Positions 36,523 to 47,848 are shown, numbered from the stretch's first letter. The stretch is DNA of 64,000 bases from Porticoccaceae bacterium (GCA_021773435.1 JAJFKC010000009.1:1-64000), one strand, 5' to 3'. Program-made: numbers and translations. Notes: generated by a model not told the origin, from the letters alone.

Positions 36523-39042
36523 ATGTTACCTAGATGGTTTGTTAGTTGTAGCAATGGCTTACAAGGTCTTCTTAAAGAAGAGCTTGATAGTTTTGGTGTG
36601 AAGAATACCCGCGAAACGGTTGCCGGTGTTGAGTTTCGCGATGATCAAAGTGCAGCTTATCGGGTGTGTCTGTGGTCGCGTCTGGCTAATCGGGTGTTCT
36701 TGCCGTTGACCACCTTTCCAGTGGAAGATTCGGACGATTTATATGATGGTTGCCAGGCGATTAGCTGGGCTGAGCATTTTGATGTGACGGCGACTATCGC
36801 CGTGGATTTTGTCGGCACCGGGCCGGGTATCGATAACACTCAATATGGCGCTCAGCGGGTCAAAGACGCGGTAGTTGATTATTTTCGGGCGCGCTGTGGC
36901 GAACGTCCCAGCGTTCAAATTCGAAATCCGGATATTCGTCTAAACGCCCGTTTTGCCCGTGGCAAGGTCGTACTCAGCCTGGATTTCTCCGGAGAAAGTT
37001 TACACCGCCGAGGTTACCGACGTATCAACACCAGAGCACCGCTTAAAGAGAATCTCGCGGCGGCGCTGTTAGTGCGAGCTGGTTGGCCTGATCAAGCTTT
37101 CGGTGCGCTGATCGATCCCATGTGTGGCAGCGGGACCTTGCTGATAGAAGCGGCAATGATGGCTGCGGATATTGCTCCGGGTTTAGCTCGGAGTCAGCAT
37201 GGATTTGATCATTGGCGGGGTCATCGTCCAGAGCTCTGGCAGGCTTTGCTTAGTGAGGCAGAAACTCGCCGAGACCACGGGTTGGCGAGGGGGTTAATGA
37301 GAAAGTTACCAAGCATTACAGGCTATGACCAGGACGAACAGGCCGTTCGCGCTACAACAGCCAATATCGACGCTGCGGGGCTGAATGACCACATTCGGGT
37401 GCATCGACAAACCCTGACAGATTTGACAAATATTGGCCTGGAGTCGGCGCATACCACTGATGCCAATAAAGATATGCGTGGCCTGGTGATTTGTAACCCG
37501 CCCTACGGGGCGCGTATGGGCGAGCAGGAACAACTCAAACCCTTATACGGGCGCTTAGGCGAAGTTTTAAAAGCTCACTTTGGCGGTTGGCGCGCAGCGG
37601 TTTTTTCGGCCAATGAAACACTGTGTTTTGAATTGGGTCTGCGTGCTGACAAGCAGTACAAACTGTTTAATGGTGCGCTACCGACTAAATTATTGTTATT
37701 CGATGTGTATGGCAGTGGCGATGATCAATCTAGTAAAGCTAGCCAGACAGAGCGACATAAGCAAAATAATTCCCGAATAGAAATCGACGCTCAGGCTAAT
37801 CAGCCAGCGCTCTCAGAAGGCGCGATGATGCTGGTCAATCGTCTCCGTAAAAACCAGCGCAAGTTACGCGGCTGGTTGCGAAGTTCCGGGATCGAGTGTT
37901 ATCGGTTCTACGATGCCGACCTTCCCGAATACGCCGTCGCTATCGATTGCTATGGTGAAGCCGTGCATATTCAGGAATACGCGCCCCCGGCAACTATTGA
38001 CGCAGCCAGCGCCGAGCGCCATATCGATGAAGTTCGTCAGGCTATTATGGCCGTCTTGCAGCCCTCAGAAGGCCAGCAGTTTTTCAAACTACGGCAGCGT
38101 CAGCGCGGCGAACAACAGTATCAGCGTCGGCCTGCTGGGGCCGGGTCTGGTGTATACACCGTGCGAGAAAATAGCGCGCTATTTGAAATAAATCTCAGCG
38201 AATACCTGGACACGGGTTTATTTCTTGATCATCGGCCGGTACGCAAAATGCTCGGTGAGATCTGTGCAGGTAAACGATTCCTGAACTTATTCTGTTATAC
38301 CGCCAGCGCCACGGTTAGCGTGGCGCTGGGTGGCGCGACTGAAAGTCTTAGCATAGATATGTCTAATACTTACCTTGACTGGGCAAAACGGAATTTTACT
38401 TTAAATAAACTGGATGTCAGTCAGCACCGTCTACTGCGAGAGGACTGTCTGACCTGGTTGGCCAAAGGTGGCGATGGGACAACCTACGATGTGATATTCC
38501 TCGACCCGCCGACGTTTTCCAATTCCAGAAAAATGGCTGATGTGCTGGATATTCAAAAAGATCACGAGTCCTTAATTCGACAGGCGATTAAGTTGCTGAC
38601 GGAGGATGGTTTACTGGTGTTTTCCACTAATTTGCGCCGCTTTAAAATGGCCGAGGATATTTGCACGGATTTTGTGGCGAAAAATATCAGTGCAGAGACT
38701 ATCGACCGAGATTTCGCACGACGCGCCAATATCCACCAATGCTGGAGTATTCGGAATAAGCCCAAAAAAATGAAGCTGTCGGGGGTAGGGTTGATGGCAG
38801 ATAGCGGTATCCCAAAGCCTCTAATTCTTTACACTGGGATAGATTGCCATTTGTGTGAGCAAGCTAAAGAAATTCTCGACCAAGCGCTTGGCCAGGACTT
38901 GTATGAAACCATTTCCATTACTGGTAACGAAGCGTTAACGGAGGATTACGGATTACGTATTCCTGTGGTGCTAGCTGCTACGGGCCAGGAGAAGAGCTGG
39001 CCATTTACGGCTGCTCAGATCAAACGAATGATGTCGGATTAA
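36523..39042 (+). CDS. rlmL: Bifunctional 23S rRNA methyltransferase RlmKL with C-terminal glutaredoxin-like domain
   Basis: THUMP/RlmL part with IDPMCGSGTLLIEAAM and VICNPPYGARMG; RlmK part with FLNLFCYTASATV and DVIFLDPPTFSNS; C-terminal LILYTGIDCHLCEQAKEIL. Confidence 0.93.
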   Translation: MLPRWFVSCSNGLQGLLKEELDSFGVKNTRETVAGVEFRDDQSAAYRVCLWSRLANRVFLPLTTFPVEDSDDLYDGCQAISWAEHFDVTATIAVDFVGTGPGIDNTQYGAQRVKDAVVDYFRARCGERPSVQIRNPDIRLNARFARGKVVLSLDFSGESLHRRGYRRINTRAPLKENLAAALLVRAGWPDQAFGALIDPMCGSGTLLIEAAMMAADIAPGLARSQHGFDHWRGHRPELWQALLSEAETRRDHGLARGLMRKLPSITGYDQDEQAVRATTANIDAAGLNDHIRVHRQTLTDLTNIGLESAHTTDANKDMRGLVICNPPYGARMGEQEQLKPLYGRLGEVLKAHFGGWRAAVFSANETLCFELGLRADKQYKLFNGALPTKLLLFDVYGSGDDQSSKASQTERHKQNNSRIEIDAQANQPALSEGAMMLVNRLRKNQRKLRGWLRSSGIECYRFYDADLPEYAVAIDCYGEAVHIQEYAPPATIDAASAERHIDEVRQAIMAVLQPSEGQQFFKLRQRQRGEQQYQRRPAGAGSGVYTVRENSALFEINLSEYLDTGLFLDHRPVRKMLGEICAGKRFLNLFCYTASATVSVALGGATESLSIDMSNTYLDWAKRNFTLNKLDVSQHRLLREDCLTWLAKGGDGTTYDVIFLDPPTFSNSRKMADVLDIQKDHESLIRQAIKLLTEDGLLVFSTNLRRFKMAEDICTDFVAKNISAETIDRDFARRANIHQCWSIRNKPKKMKLSGVGLMADSGIPKPLILYTGIDCHLCEQAKEILDQALGQDLYETISITGNEALTEDYGLRIPVVLAATGQEKSWPFTAAQIKRMMSD

Positions 39043-39067
39043 CTTTCCAGTACCAGTGATTTTTTTA

Positions 39068-39925
39068 TCAGTGTAGTTGTCCGTCGCCTAAATTTTGTAG
39101 CTTAGCAATTTTGTCCCGGATCGATTCGCTGGCTTTGGGCGGTGGGTTCAGGCTAAGCAAATATTCCAGGTCTTCCGCAGCAGCAGCATGACAATCCATT
39201 TGTTCCAGTACGTGAGCACGGTCGATGATGTCTCTGGGCGAATCTCGGTTAATTAGCAGTAGCTGGTCGCATATTGCCAGAGCTTCATCCAGTTCCTGAC
39301 GGCCCAGATAAATGCCCTTTAGATTGCCCAATATTCGCCTAACCACTTCTTTATTACTAACCGTATCGAGATGTTCCGACCTAAATGTAACAGTGTCTTG
39401 AGTGCAGGTTTTCAGCAGCTCGCGGCAATCGTCTTCACTGAGTACCTGGCCGGAAAATGGATCGAGGATTACATCGCCAGCGTCATGGTTTTCATCATTG
39501 CCTACCAGCTTGACCAGAAAGTGTCCAGGAAAGCCGACGGGTTCTATCTGTAGACCTAATTGTTTGCCGACGCTGATATAAACCAGCGCCAGAGTGATAG
39601 GGATGCCTTTACGGCGTTGTAAGACGCGATCAAGGTAGCTGTTGTCGGGGTTGTAATAATCACCATGGTCACCGCTATAGGCGGCCTCACGATAGAGGAA
39701 ATTACACAAATCCCGACCAATTTCTTCGGCGGTCTGACCTAGCTCAACATGGTTTTTAGCCTGATTGGCGAGGTTCTGTATTTGTGTGTGGCAGCTCTCC
39801 AGGTCAAACTCGGCGTGATGTTCAGCCGCGATCAGCAGTGCTGCTTCTACCAGGTCAATATTTTGTTCGTCGCCTTCAAAGAGGTTCGCAAATTGTGTGC
39901 GAGGGTCGTCACTTGAGAGGGTCAT
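39068..39925 (-). CDS. SirB1-family (transglutaminase-like/TPR) protein
   Basis: NSYLDRVLQRRKGIPITLALVYISVGKQLGL, GFPGHFLVKL. Confidence 0.88.
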   Translation of the reverse strand: MTLSSDDPRTQFANLFEGDEQNIDLVEAALLIAAEHHAEFDLESCHTQIQNLANQAKNHVELGQTAEEIGRDLCNFLYREAAYSGDHGDYYNPDNSYLDRVLQRRKGIPITLALVYISVGKQLGLQIEPVGFPGHFLVKLVGNDENHDAGDVILDPFSGQVLSEDDCRELLKTCTQDTVTFRSEHLDTVSNKEVVRRILGNLKGIYLGRQELDEALAICDQLLLINRDSPRDIIDRAHVLEQMDCHAAAAEDLEYLLSLNPPPKASESIRDKIAKLQNLGDGQLH

Positions 39926-40131
39926 AACGGGCCACCATATGAATTATTAACGTGTGTCGTTATTGGGCTATGTGTTTTAGCCATGGATTAGTTGGTTGTA
40001 GTTTAAATGAAACCATTATAGGGCCTCAGAAACAATATCTATCATGCGGAGATGGTAGAACAAGTTCGGTCTTCTTGCGATGGTTTGACATTGCCTGGTT
40101 CAAATAGTGGTTTCTGAAGCGTCCATAAGTT

Positions 40132-40965
40132 CTAACGAAACGTGTCGGGTAGCTGGAAAAATTCAATCGCGGTGCGGCTGGTCGCAGCGGAGATTTTTTC
40201 GGCACTTTCATTGCGATGGTCGGCGACACCCTTCAACACCCAGGGCAGGTAGGCGGGTTCGTTGCGCCTTGAAGAGGGTTTTGGTCGGATGGTTCGCGGC
40301 AACAGGTAAGGGGCATCTGTTTCCAGCATTAAGCGATCGAGGGGGATATCTTTGACCAGGCTTTGTAATTCGTGGCCCCTGCGCTCATCGGCAATCCAGC
40401 CGGTGATACCAATGTGCAAATCCAGGTCGAGATAATTGTAAAGACTGGTTCGATCGCCTGTAAAGCAGTGTATAACGCCCCTGGTAAATTCATTCCGATA
40501 CGCACGCAGTATTGCTAGCTGTCGCTGATGAGCATCTCGTTCATGCATAAATATGGGTTTGCCACTGCTTGCAGCGAGTTCGAGCTGGGCTTCAAACACC
40601 TTCTCCTGGGTGGGGCGGGGTGAGTAGTCTCGGTTAAAATCTAGACCTGCTTCACCGACGGCGACAGCTACATTTCGCGCTAATAACTGTTTAAGTACCG
40701 TTGCAGTTTCCGGTCGCCAGTCGCTGGCATCGTGAGGATGAACGCCAACCGTGCAATACAGCATATCGGGAAAGCGGTCGTCATATTGTTGGCATAAATC
40801 GAGCACCTGCTGGCTGCTTTGCTCGCTAGTAGCAGTAAGAACGCAGGCTTGCACATTGGCAATTTTAGCTCTGGTCAGCACCTCAGCGGTATCATGATCG
40901 AACTGCTTATTGCTCAGATTAACGCCGATATCGATAAGGCTATGGGTGGATGGAGTGTCGGTCAT
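40132..40965 (-). CDS. TatD-family metal-dependent hydrolase
   Basis: LIDIGVNLSNKQFDHD, VGEAGLDFNRDYSPRPTQ, LMLETDAPYLLPR. Confidence 0.92.
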   Translation of the reverse strand: MTDTPSTHSLIDIGVNLSNKQFDHDTAEVLTRAKIANVQACVLTATSEQSSQQVLDLCQQYDDRFPDMLYCTVGVHPHDASDWRPETATVLKQLLARNVAVAVGEAGLDFNRDYSPRPTQEKVFEAQLELAASSGKPIFMHERDAHQRQLAILRAYRNEFTRGVIHCFTGDRTSLYNYLDLDLHIGITGWIADERRGHELQSLVKDIPLDRLMLETDAPYLLPRTIRPKPSSRRNEPAYLPWVLKGVADHRNESAEKISAATSRTAIEFFQLPDTFR

Positions 40966-41029
40966 GGGGTACTTTGAGGGTTTGGTGATTCGCGAATAGC
41001 GAGTCGAATTGGATCCTTAAACCCCTTGT

Positions 41030-43141
41030 CTAGAATAAGCGGGCCCGTTCTTCAGTACTCAAAATAGAATAATCTTGCTGCAGATGATGGCTATAGATGA
41101 CCGCAAAAGCCAGTACGCTTTGCACATAATGCCGAGTCTCTTTAAAGGGGATGATTTCGACCCAGGCATCAAAGGGCAGGTTGCCACGGCTTTTGTCCAG
41201 CCAGCGCTTTACGCGGTGTGGGCCGGCATTGTATGAAGCAGTGGCGAGAATGCGGTTGTCGCCAAAGCGCTCCAACATATTGTGATAATACTGGCTGCCC
41301 AGACGAATATTGAGGTCGGGGTTCGCGAGCTGAGCACTGCTGCGATAACGGATATTGTGCTGGCTAGCCACCTGGGTGGCGGTGGCGGGCATCAGTTGCA
41401 TCAGGCCTCGGGCACCAGCCGGAGATTTCACGCGAGGTCGGAAGGCGCTTTCCTGCCGGGCGAGTGCAAATATCAATGGCAGCGGAATACCCTGCTGTTT
41501 AGCATGACTTTCAAACTCTTTTTTAAAAACCAGCGGGAAGCGTAGGTCAATGTCGTCCCAGTACTCGGCTCTGGTCATAGCGAGAATGGTTTGTCCGTGC
41601 CACTGCCACTGCCGCGATATGTGGGCAGCGGTCTGCCACTGTCTGGATGTGAATGACTTGCCAACGAAATACCATTCCCGGCGGGCGTCTAGATATTGTT
41701 CGTGAAAGAGTAGTTCTTGAGCTCGTCGAATGCCAGGTAGTGCGGCGAGATGATTGATTTCGTCGGACGAAATGTCTAGCGGTTGATGCTGCATGCTGTA
41801 GGGATTGTCGACCCAGTCGCTGGCGAGAAAACCATAAAAACTACGGAATCGAGAGAGTTCCCGCAAGGTGGTTTTGGCCGCGTTAATATCGTCTGGGTCG
41901 GTGCTATGTAAAAGCAATGCTCTGGCCTGCCAATAACGCCACCTCTGATCCTGGCCGGTCTCGGGCGGCAAGCCGGCGATCAAAGCAATGACTGCCTGCC
42001 AGTCGGTCTTGTTAAGAAGATTGCGTAACTGCCACTCCAATAGGGCTGTGTCGGCATAGGCAACGTATCGCGCAAGATAACTTGCAGCCTGTTTTTCATG
42101 ACCTTGCCGGTACAGGCCTTTGACGAGCGCGGTTAGCACTTTCCGTTTGGTGGCGTCATCAAACATGTCTGCGGCCGCATCGGTGGAAATGTCGGTGGCT
42201 ACCTCGGGCGCTACGTCGGTGGAAATTTGGCTGGCAAGGTAATAGTCCCAATGTTTTTGTGCCAGTATTGCGTTCTGTTTGGCGAGATGGCGGATAGCAT
42301 GGGCGATGATCTTGAGAAACTCAGGCGATTTATTTGCCGTTAACCGCTTGTAGTCGCCAACACGTGTCGGTTTTTGATCGATGGACAGGAATAGTTTGGC
42401 CTGTTCGCGTTGTTGCTTCGACGTAAAAAAGCGTTCTACATACTGCGCTAATCGGTACTTATGGTTGAGAATAGCGAGAGTGTAGCGCTGCCAGGCTTGC
42501 TGATCGGTGATGCCCTGTTGGTCAACCAATAACTTAAAAAGCGGGTCGCAAGTTTTGGGTTGAGATTTGCCTACCGTCCAAAGGGTCAGTGCGCCATCCA
42601 GCGCCGGTTGATGCTCCCCGATTTGATAACGAGCGAAATTCGCGCGACAGCGTTGTTTTGTGCTGGCCGACGATTTTTTGTCGCGCTTTAAGTCAGTGTC
42701 TTTTAGGTCGGTGTGTTTTAAGTAGGTGTACTTTAGGTCATAGTACTTTAGATATTGTCGCCATTGACCTCGCTGATAAAGCAGTTTTAACCAGCTGCTG
42801 TGTAGTCGCTTAGCTAATAAAGCATCTGGGTAATCTTGTAAAAACTTGTCTACATCGGCCTGACTATTGAGTGATAGGTTGCGGTGTAGTTGTGTGTATT
42901 GCAGATAAGGCAATAAGGGGTAGTCTCGCAGTTGCTGTTGGTGTTGCTCGAAAAGCACCGTTGAACCGCGATCAATAAGTTTCTTGACCTTGATGTAGAG
43001 GGCGCGCTGGGCAGCTAAGTCCGGATTGTCTGAAGCATAGGCCTGGACTAAGACAAGCTGCAAAACACACAGGTAAAGAGCAAGTTTTAAGGGCGAAGCA
43101 TAGGCCATGGTTTCTACAACGTTATCGGCGAAAACCGGCAA
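41030..43141 (-). CDS. slt: Soluble lytic murein transglycosylase
   Basis: ALARQESAFRPRVKSPAGARGLMQLMPATA, ATASYNAGPHRVKRWL. Confidence 0.93.
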   Translation of the reverse strand: MPVFADNVVETMAYASPLKLALYLCVLQLVLVQAYASDNPDLAAQRALYIKVKKLIDRGSTVLFEQHQQQLRDYPLLPYLQYTQLHRNLSLNSQADVDKFLQDYPDALLAKRLHSSWLKLLYQRGQWRQYLKYYDLKYTYLKHTDLKDTDLKRDKKSSASTKQRCRANFARYQIGEHQPALDGALTLWTVGKSQPKTCDPLFKLLVDQQGITDQQAWQRYTLAILNHKYRLAQYVERFFTSKQQREQAKLFLSIDQKPTRVGDYKRLTANKSPEFLKIIAHAIRHLAKQNAILAQKHWDYYLASQISTDVAPEVATDISTDAAADMFDDATKRKVLTALVKGLYRQGHEKQAASYLARYVAYADTALLEWQLRNLLNKTDWQAVIALIAGLPPETGQDQRWRYWQARALLLHSTDPDDINAAKTTLRELSRFRSFYGFLASDWVDNPYSMQHQPLDISSDEINHLAALPGIRRAQELLFHEQYLDARREWYFVGKSFTSRQWQTAAHISRQWQWHGQTILAMTRAEYWDDIDLRFPLVFKKEFESHAKQQGIPLPLIFALARQESAFRPRVKSPAGARGLMQLMPATATQVASQHNIRYRSSAQLANPDLNIRLGSQYYHNMLERFGDNRILATASYNAGPHRVKRWLDKSRGNLPFDAWVEIIPFKETRHYVQSVLAFAVIYSHHLQQDYSILSTEERARLF
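42687..42758 (-). repeat. 15-bp x4-5 imperfect tandem repeat in slt (LKxTD)
   Basis: TTTAAGTCAGTGTCT/TTTAGGTCGGTGTGT/TTTAAGTAGGTGTAC/TTTAGGTCATAGTAC; encodes YLKYYDLKYTYLKHTDLKDTDLK. Confidence 0.88.
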
Positions 43142-43264
43142 GCTAAACCGGTTGAATGCATTAAGAAGGGTTCACCATAGTTACATGGTGAACCAGTAAT
43201 ATGGTCGGAGCCGAGACGGAACTATTGCAGACTCCAGTCAGGCTTCGAGGTTTATGGATATTGC

Positions 43265-43705
43265 CTAACTCTGTTTTGAAATCCGCACCGCCAACACATC
43301 GCAGGTAGCCCCGTGTAGCACCCCATTAGCGGTGGAACCAAATACCAGAGCCAGGCCATGTCGGCCGTGGCTGCCCACCACCGTCAGGTCGACGCCATTC
43401 TCGCGGGCAAAGGTGTGCATTTCCTGAGCCGGTTGGCCTATCAAAACGTGGCGATCCGCGGAAGTAAGACCTAATTGTTCACAAAACTGATCCAGGCGAA
43501 CCCGCGCCCGCTGCTCCATTTGCGTTTGCACTTCGCTGAGATCCATAGGGATATCGCCACCATAGGCAAATGACAGCGGCTCTTGTACGTGAAGTAGGCT
43601 GATACGAACGTCTCGGTCCTGAAACAGCTCCTGTACATGATCGACCACCTGTTTAGATTCTGGTGATAAATCCAGTCCAACGAGAATATGGCGATAATAT
43701 GACAT
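43265..43705 (-). CDS. Universal stress protein (UspA family)
   Basis: ILVGLDLSPESKQVV, VVGSHGRHGLALVFGSTANGVLH. Confidence 0.92.
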   Translation of the reverse strand: MSYYRHILVGLDLSPESKQVVDHVQELFQDRDVRISLLHVQEPLSFAYGGDIPMDLSEVQTQMEQRARVRLDQFCEQLGLTSADRHVLIGQPAQEMHTFARENGVDLTVVGSHGRHGLALVFGSTANGVLHGATCDVLAVRISKQS

Positions 43706-43953
43706 AGTGATTTAGCTCCTCAACAACTGATTCTAAATTAGCATAATATTGACAGCTTAAATAACTTTTGTAACTGGAATATTGTTGATTTTTACCGGTT
43801 TGGTATCAACAGAGAATTTATGTGGTGGTGATTGCGGTGTTGATTGCATAGTGTCGCCAATCGAGCATTGTATTATGCTTTTTTCAGGGTGGTTGAAATC
43901 AATGGGCCGCCGGAAACCTGGGGCAGCATGAATTCAAGAGGCGGTATAAATTC

Positions 43954-44457
43954 ATGCGAAAGAGACCAGCCGTGGATTATTTGATAATTGCCGTAGTTAT
44001 TGCCGCGCTTATCTCGCCGTTACTGGCGCTCAAGCCAACGCGACGCCAAAAGCATATTTTGAGCCTGCGGGAAGAGGCGCGAAAGCGCGGGTTGCAGGTT
44101 CAGGTAATGACTGAGTCGATTGTGGATGAAGACGGTGAGAACTCGACATCAATCCGATATTTTGTGCCATGGCTAGCCAAAGACTTGCAACAGGTGGGTT
44201 CTGATCAATGGCTATTAGTGCGGGACCGGGGTCGTGGGCCACCATCAAAATGGGTCGGTTGGCGTTGGTTTAAGCAAGAGGCACCTCAGCATCATCAGGT
44301 CGCCATTGACAAAATGGTGTTTGACTTGCCCAATGAGGTCAACGCACTGTCCGTCAACGGGCAAGGGGTGGGTGTTTATTGGCAGGAATCTGGGGACATC
44401 GATTTGCTCAGCAAAATTGATAAAAATATAAAAAATATATATAGTAATATCATATAG
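43954..44457 (+). CDS. Hypothetical single-TM protein upstream of topA
   Basis: 167 aa complete ORF with one N-terminal TM segment. Confidence 0.6.
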   Translation: MRKRPAVDYLIIAVVIAALISPLLALKPTRRQKHILSLREEARKRGLQVQVMTESIVDEDGENSTSIRYFVPWLAKDLQQVGSDQWLLVRDRGRGPPSKWVGWRWFKQEAPQHHQVAIDKMVFDLPNEVNALSVNGQGVGVYWQESGDIDLLSKIDKNIKNIYSNII

Positions 44458-44650
44458 ATAAATATTATATCTAATCTAATATATAACTGTTAAGTTATGG
44501 TTGTTGGCGGTCAACAGGCCGAGATTATTTTAAAGATATTTGCTAAATACCTTGACCGATCAAATCGCAGGCCTTATATATCCGCCACCTGAGCTTCGGT
44601 CTTTGGGCTTGAGCCGTTAATTTAATGGCCTAACTTAAAAGCACTAAACT

Positions 44651-44680
44651 CAGCACTCAACCTCAGCACTCAACCTCAGC
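44651..44680. repeat. 13-bp tandem repeat x2 plus partial third, upstream of topA
   Basis: CAGCACTCAACCT CAGCACTCAACCT CAGC. Confidence 0.9.
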
Positions 44681-44690
44681 AAAGGAATTC

Positions 44691-47321
44691 ATGGGTAGAT
44701 CACTGGTAATTGTCGAATCTCCGGCAAAAGCAAAAACCATCAACAAATATTTAGGCAACGATTACATCGTTAAATCGAGTATAGGGCACGTAAGGGATTT
44801 GCCCACCGGCGCCAGCAATCGTCAACCGATAGATGCAAAAAAAAGGGCTAAGCAGGCGGCGGCGACGCGGAAAATGTCGCCGAAGGAAAAGCTCGAACAT
44901 AAAGCTCGCCGAGCCAAAGCGCAATTAATTACCCGCATGGGTATCGATCCCGACAAAGATTGGGCGGCTAACTACCAAATATTACCGGGTAAGGAGAAGG
45001 TGGTTGCCGAGCTGCAGAAGCTTGCGGCCAAGGCGGATACCGTTTATCTCGCGACTGACCTTGACCGCGAAGGTGAGGCGATTGCCTGGCATCTTAAAGA
45101 AACGATTGGCGGCGATGATGGGCGGTTTAAGCGCGTTGTCTTCAATGAAATCACCAAAAAAGCGATTCAGGAAGCGTTTGCCCAGCCAGGGGAACTAGAC
45201 ACCAATCAGGTGAACGCCCAGCAGGCTCGCCGCTTTCTTGATCGCGTCGTCGGTTTTATGGTCTCACCATTGTTGTGGGAAAAGGTCGCGCGGGGTCTTT
45301 CGGCAGGTCGAGTGCAGTCGGTTGCCGTTAAGCTGGTAGTGGAGCGCGAGCGAGATATTCGCGCGTTTCAACCCGTTGAGTACTGGACCCTACATGCGGA
45401 TCTTGAGGATAAAGTAGAAAACCAGGCCCGTTTCGAAGTGCGGACATTCGACGGCAAAACTTATCGACCGGATAACGCCACCGATAGCGAGCAGGCGGTC
45501 AAGCAGCTAAACACTGAAACATACACGGTCACCGAACGTGAGGCGACACCTGCGCAGACCAGGCCGCCCAAACCATTTATCACCTCTACCTTGCAGCAAG
45601 CCTCAAGTACACGGCTGAGTTATGGGGTGAAGAAAACCATGATGCTGGCTCAGCGTTTGTACGAGGCTGGTTATATCACCTATATGCGAACGGATTCGCT
45701 AAATATTAGTGGAGAGGCTCTGGCTGCCAGTCGGGATTTAATAACGGCCCGTTACGGAGCAAATTATCTGCCTGAACATGCCAATATTTATGCCAGTAAA
45801 GCTGGCGCACAAGAGGCCCATGAAGCCATCAGGCCTTCAAATGTCGATATTGGTGTGGCTGATTTGCAGGGCGTAGAAGATGACGCCAAACGGCTATATG
45901 AAATGATCTGGCAGCAATTTGTTGCCGGTCAGATGCTGCCAGCGCGGTTTGATACTACCACGGTGAAAGTCAAAGCGGGTGCCTATGAGCTTAGGGTCAG
46001 AGGTCGGATCATGGTTTTTGACGGGTTTTTGCGCGCTATCCCGGCGTTGCGTAATCAGGAAGATGTCGAGCTGCCCGAATATCAGGTCGGTGATGAACTG
46101 AAATTATTGCAACTGATTCCTCTGCAACATTTCACCAAACCACCACCGCGCTTTAGTGAAGCCGCTTTGGTTAAAGAGCTTGAAAAAAGAGGCATTGGTA
46201 GGCCCTCTACCTACGCGAATATCATCTCGACGATTCAGGATCGTGGTTATGTACGCATGGATAAAAAACGCTTTTACGCTGAAAAAATAGGCGAAATCGT
46301 CACCAACCGCCTGGATGAGAATTTCACCGACTTAATGGATTATGGCTTTACTGCTGCTATGGAAGAGCAGCTCGATAGCATTGCCACCGGAGAGCTGGGC
46401 TGGAAAGAAATACTGAATCGGTTTTACGACGGTTTTACTGAACGGCTGGATAAAGCCAGAAGTGAAGACGCTGGTATGCGTCTCAATGATGCCACTGAAA
46501 CTTCAGTGAGCTGTGACAAGTGCGGCCGACCAATGATGATACGCACTGGCAGCACCGGCGTTTTCCTGGGTTGCTCGGGTTACAACTTGTCCCCCAAAGA
46601 GCGATGTAAGGGCACCAAAAACCTGACGCCCGGCGATGAGGCTGTAAATGTTGAGGAGGATTCCGAGGGCGAATCCAGATTATTGCTGGCCAAGCATCAC
46701 TGCCCGATATGCGGCGTGGCCATGGAAGCCTACCTTATTGATGAACAACGCAAGCTTCATATATGTGGTGATAATCCAGATTGCTCAGGTTTCGAAGTGG
46801 AGCAGGGCAGCTTTAAATTACGAGGTTACGAAGGGCCGATCCTGGAATGTGATAAATGTGCGGCCAACATGGAGCTGAAGTCAGGTCGCTTCGGCAAATA
46901 TTTTGGCTGTACATCCGAAGACTGTAAAAACACCCGAAAGCTGTTGCGCAGTGGACAACCTGCGCCGCCAAAAATGGATCCGGTCGATATGCCGGAATTA
47001 CCCTGCGAAAAAGTTGAGGATCACTACATTCTGCGCGATGGCGCGGCGGGATTATTTTTGGCTGCCAGCCAGTTTCCCAAGCATCGAGAAACCCGCGCAC
47101 CACTATTATCCGAGTTATTGCCTCATAAAGATGAAATTGATCCTAAATATGCATTTTTAATGTCGGCGCCTGTGAAGGATCCTGATGGCAATCCAGCCAT
47201 CGTTCGTTATGCGCGCAAAACCTCAGAACAATATGTGCGCACTGAAATAGAGGGCAAAGCCACAGGCTGGAAAGCCTTTTACAAAGATAACCGCTGGCAA
47301 GTCGAAGATAAACGTAAGTGA
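44691..47321 (+). CDS. topA: DNA topoisomerase I
   Basis: [25 protein letters not shown] active-site region, C-terminal zinc-finger Cys clusters. Confidence 0.97.
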   Translation: MGRSLVIVESPAKAKTINKYLGNDYIVKSSIGHVRDLPTGASNRQPIDAKKRAKQAAATRKMSPKEKLEHKARRAKAQLITRMGIDPDKDWAANYQILPGKEKVVAELQKLAAKADTVYLATDLDREGEAIAWHLKETIGGDDGRFKRVVFNEITKKAIQEAFAQPGELDTNQVNAQQARRFLDRVVGFMVSPLLWEKVARGLSAGRVQSVAVKLVVERERDIRAFQPVEYWTLHADLEDKVENQARFEVRTFDGKTYRPDNATDSEQAVKQLNTETYTVTEREATPAQTRPPKPFITSTLQQASSTRLSYGVKKTMMLAQRLYEAGYITYMRTDSLNISGEALAASRDLITARYGANYLPEHANIYASKAGAQEAHEAIRPSNVDIGVADLQGVEDDAKRLYEMIWQQFVAGQMLPARFDTTTVKVKAGAYELRVRGRIMVFDGFLRAIPALRNQEDVELPEYQVGDELKLLQLIPLQHFTKPPPRFSEAALVKELEKRGIGRPSTYANIISTIQDRGYVRMDKKRFYAEKIGEIVTNRLDENFTDLMDYGFTAAMEEQLDSIATGELGWKEILNRFYDGFTERLDKARSEDAGMRLNDATETSVSCDKCGRPMMIRTGSTGVFLGCSGYNLSPKERCKGTKNLTPGDEAVNVEEDSEGESRLLLAKHHCPICGVAMEAYLIDEQRKLHICGDNPDCSGFEVEQGSFKLRGYEGPILECDKCAANMELKSGRFGKYFGCTSEDCKNTRKLLRSGQPAPPKMDPVDMPELPCEKVEDHYILRDGAAGLFLAASQFPKHRETRAPLLSELLPHKDEIDPKYAFLMSAPVKDPDGNPAIVRYARKTSEQYVRTEIEGKATGWKAFYKDNRWQVEDKRK

Positions 47322-47344
47322 TATTGCTGCGCTTGCAGGGCTAG

Positions 47345-47848
47345 ATGACACAAAATGCTTACACAGGGCCATGTCAGCAACGCTGTGTGGCCGCGGACAC
47401 TCTGCTCAATCTGGCGTTGCAAGAAACTGCGCCGGCCCGAATTATGGCAACCCTGCAAGGGGCGCTGTGCCAGCTTTACAGTGCTTATCTATTGCATTTG
47501 CGTGAGCTGGCAGAGAATTACTCTTGCGCTTACGCATCAAAAATATCAACTATCGTAGGGCTTGTGCAGGAACTGGCGGCGAGAGATGTAGTGCCCGCTG
47601 AATCCGCCGAAATTGAGGCATTAGTAAAGGATGCAAAGAGTTGGTTGAGTCTGTGTTTGTCTGCCTACGAACAATTTCTGGCAGGACCAACCTCGCTCCA
47701 CAGTGAACCGCCTGTAGGAGGCTATCGCGAAATTGAACTGCATCAGGAAGGCACTCGTACAACTTTAAGCGTGCAGAGTATTCAGGGCTGGCTAGATGCC
47801 TTGAATGAAATGTTTGAACGTCATCGAATGTTGATGCAGGAGTACTGA
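47345..47848 (+). CDS. Hypothetical protein (DUF6586-like) downstream of topA
   Basis: 167 aa ORF directly after topA; family assignment from memory of pseudomonad context. Confidence 0.55.
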   Translation: MTQNAYTGPCQQRCVAADTLLNLALQETAPARIMATLQGALCQLYSAYLLHLRELAENYSCAYASKISTIVGLVQELAARDVVPAESAEIEALVKDAKSWLSLCLSAYEQFLAGPTSLHSEPPVGGYREIELHQEGTRTTLSVQSIQGWLDALNEMFERHRMLMQEY

